This document shows positions 63,427 to 64,000 of a stretch of DNA of 64,000 nt, one piece after another. Both the position numbers and the translations under genes were made by a program. This DNA comes from Hymenobacter rubidus (GTDB lineage Bacteria > Bacteroidota > Bacteroidia > Cytophagales > Hymenobacteraceae), in the NCBI RefSeq assembly GCF_016734815.1, contig NZ_JAERQF010000023.1, positions 27,967 to 91,966 of the forward strand, in the 5' to 3' direction. Each line of letters begins with the position of its first letter. Positions within the stretch are counted from its first letter, which is position 1. The notes beneath the pieces are model-generated. The model was given only the letters and a program-made list of their open reading frames with translations, had not been told where the DNA came from and did no database searches.

Positions 63427-63839
63427 GCTACTATTTGCTGGACACCAACATTTGCATTCATTTCACCAAAAACGAATACGGTATTGTCGAAAAGCTGGAC
63501 AGCATTGGCTTCGACAATTGCTTTATTAGCGAGTTGACCATCGCCGAAATGCTATATGGCGTGGCCAACAGTGCCCCAACCAAGCAGGCCGCCAACCGAC
63601 TGGCGCTGAATGGGCTGCGTACCGCCTTTGAAGGCCATATTTTGCCCATTGCGGACTGATTCGAGCACTACGCCGCCGAGAAAACTCGCCTGCGTCGCGC
63701 CGGACGCCCCATCGATGACTTCGACCTGATGATAGGCTGTACCGCCATCCGGCATGGTATTACACTCGTCACGCGCAACACCCGCCATTTTGCCGCCATT
63801 TCCGGCTTGGTGCGGGAAAACTGGATTGACAATCCGTAG
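63423..63839 (+). pseudogene. vapC: PIN-domain toxin interrupted by an in-frame TGA, array unit 7
   Basis: Read through, 138 residues, exactly the length of the intact VapC at 60269. YLLDTNICIHFTKNEYGIVE, ISELTIAEMLYGVANSAPTK ... HILPIAD, stop, FEHYAAEKTRLRRAGRPIDD, FDLMIGCTAIRHGITLVTRN and TRHFAAISGLVRENWIDNP. TGA at 63657-63659, codon 79. The truncated product lacks the C-terminal PIN acidic residues and should be inactive. The rest is well conserved, so the mutation is recent. Confidence 0.88.
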
Positions 63840-63961
63840 CCCCGCCCGCCGCCCCCGCCGCTGAAGAAACTCAAGCTACTTGAGTAGCTGAATCCCGAAC
63901 GGATTCTCGGCGCAAAGCGTATCTTAGAGCGGGTTTCAAGTTAGTGTACGTGGTAGCCACA
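63840..63961. repeat. Array spacer 8 (B module plus long leader)
   Basis: CCCCGCCCGCCGCCCCCGCC, B module variant to 63880, and leader 63883-63927 matching spacer 4, with box TATCTTAG at 63920-63927. Confidence 0.82.
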
Positions 63962-64000
63962 ATGGCCAAACCAGTTTTTAGCGTCCTGTTCGCTTATCCA
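63962..64000 (+). CDS. Start of a further array gene (cut by window end)
   Basis: ATG at 63962 opens MAKPVFSVLFAYP up to the window edge, 34 nt after the spacer-8 promoter box. Too short to classify. Included because a spacer precedes each unit of the array. Confidence 0.4.
   Translation, partial: MAKPVFSVLFAYP

Noticed and set aside
58329..64000. Integron cassette array
   Set aside because: Modular spacing looks integron-like, but no GTTRRRY/RYYYAAC ends, no attI and no tyrosine integrase were seen in the window.

Overview
The window looks like chromosomal DNA of a GC-rich Bacteroidota, most likely a Hymenobacter-type cytophagale. This is inferred from gene content: SusC/SusD pairs, TonB-dependent receptors, type IX secretion sorting domains, a gliding-motility C-terminal domain, an OmpA protein with thrombospondin type-3 repeats, and -7 promoter boxes of the TAnnTTTG type. 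No rRNA, tRNA, CRISPR array, transposase or integrase was found.

Layout. 1-10.3 kb: a partial outer-membrane barrel, an ABC ATPase with a fused ABC-permease/M1-peptidase partner, two small secreted carboxypeptidase-regulatory-like proteins, an SdpI/SdpR pair and an ECF sigma factor with a small membrane protein. 10.5-15 kb: nuoK and nuoL, separated from the rest of complex I, then an OmpA protein. 15-27.5 kb: a TonB receptor coupled to a ModE-like regulator, a DUF72 protein, a truncated acyltransferase, a NUDIX hydrolase, a sugar dehydrogenase lipoprotein, an S9 peptidase, SelO and a pirin.

27.5-53.3 kb is a large polysaccharide utilisation locus. One minus-strand series runs susC, susD, GH2, an agarase-like hydrolase, a CE6-like esterase, GH3, an SDR oxidoreductase and uxuA. 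A LacI-family regulator is divergent from susC. Beyond it lie two clan-A glycosidases with T9SS tails (one of 1787 residues) and a GH97 enzyme. UxuA and the SDR point to a uronate-containing glycan. Near-identical LacI-type palindromes lie upstream of susC/lacI and GH97, with weaker matches upstream of GH3 and uxuA.

53.4-58.2 kb holds a T9SS/gliding-type surface protein, a secreted HEAT-like protein, a CoA pyrophosphatase-like NUDIX protein and a membrane protein.

58.3-64 kb is the most unusual part. It is an array of small two-gene units: three antitoxin/VapC (PIN) pairs, one unit with a COG1569-type PIN protein, one YoeB-type pair and two pairs of unknown families. Each unit is separated by a GC-rich modular repeat running from the stop codon of one unit to the start codon of the next and carrying a promoter-like box, often only 4-6 nt from the start codon. 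Two members are broken by single in-frame stops, one in an antitoxin and one in a toxin.

About 15 copies of a ~100-bp palindromic intergenic element, plus two copies of a second element, are scattered through the window. One copy of the second element lies inside the signal-peptide region of a glycosidase gene, in frame.
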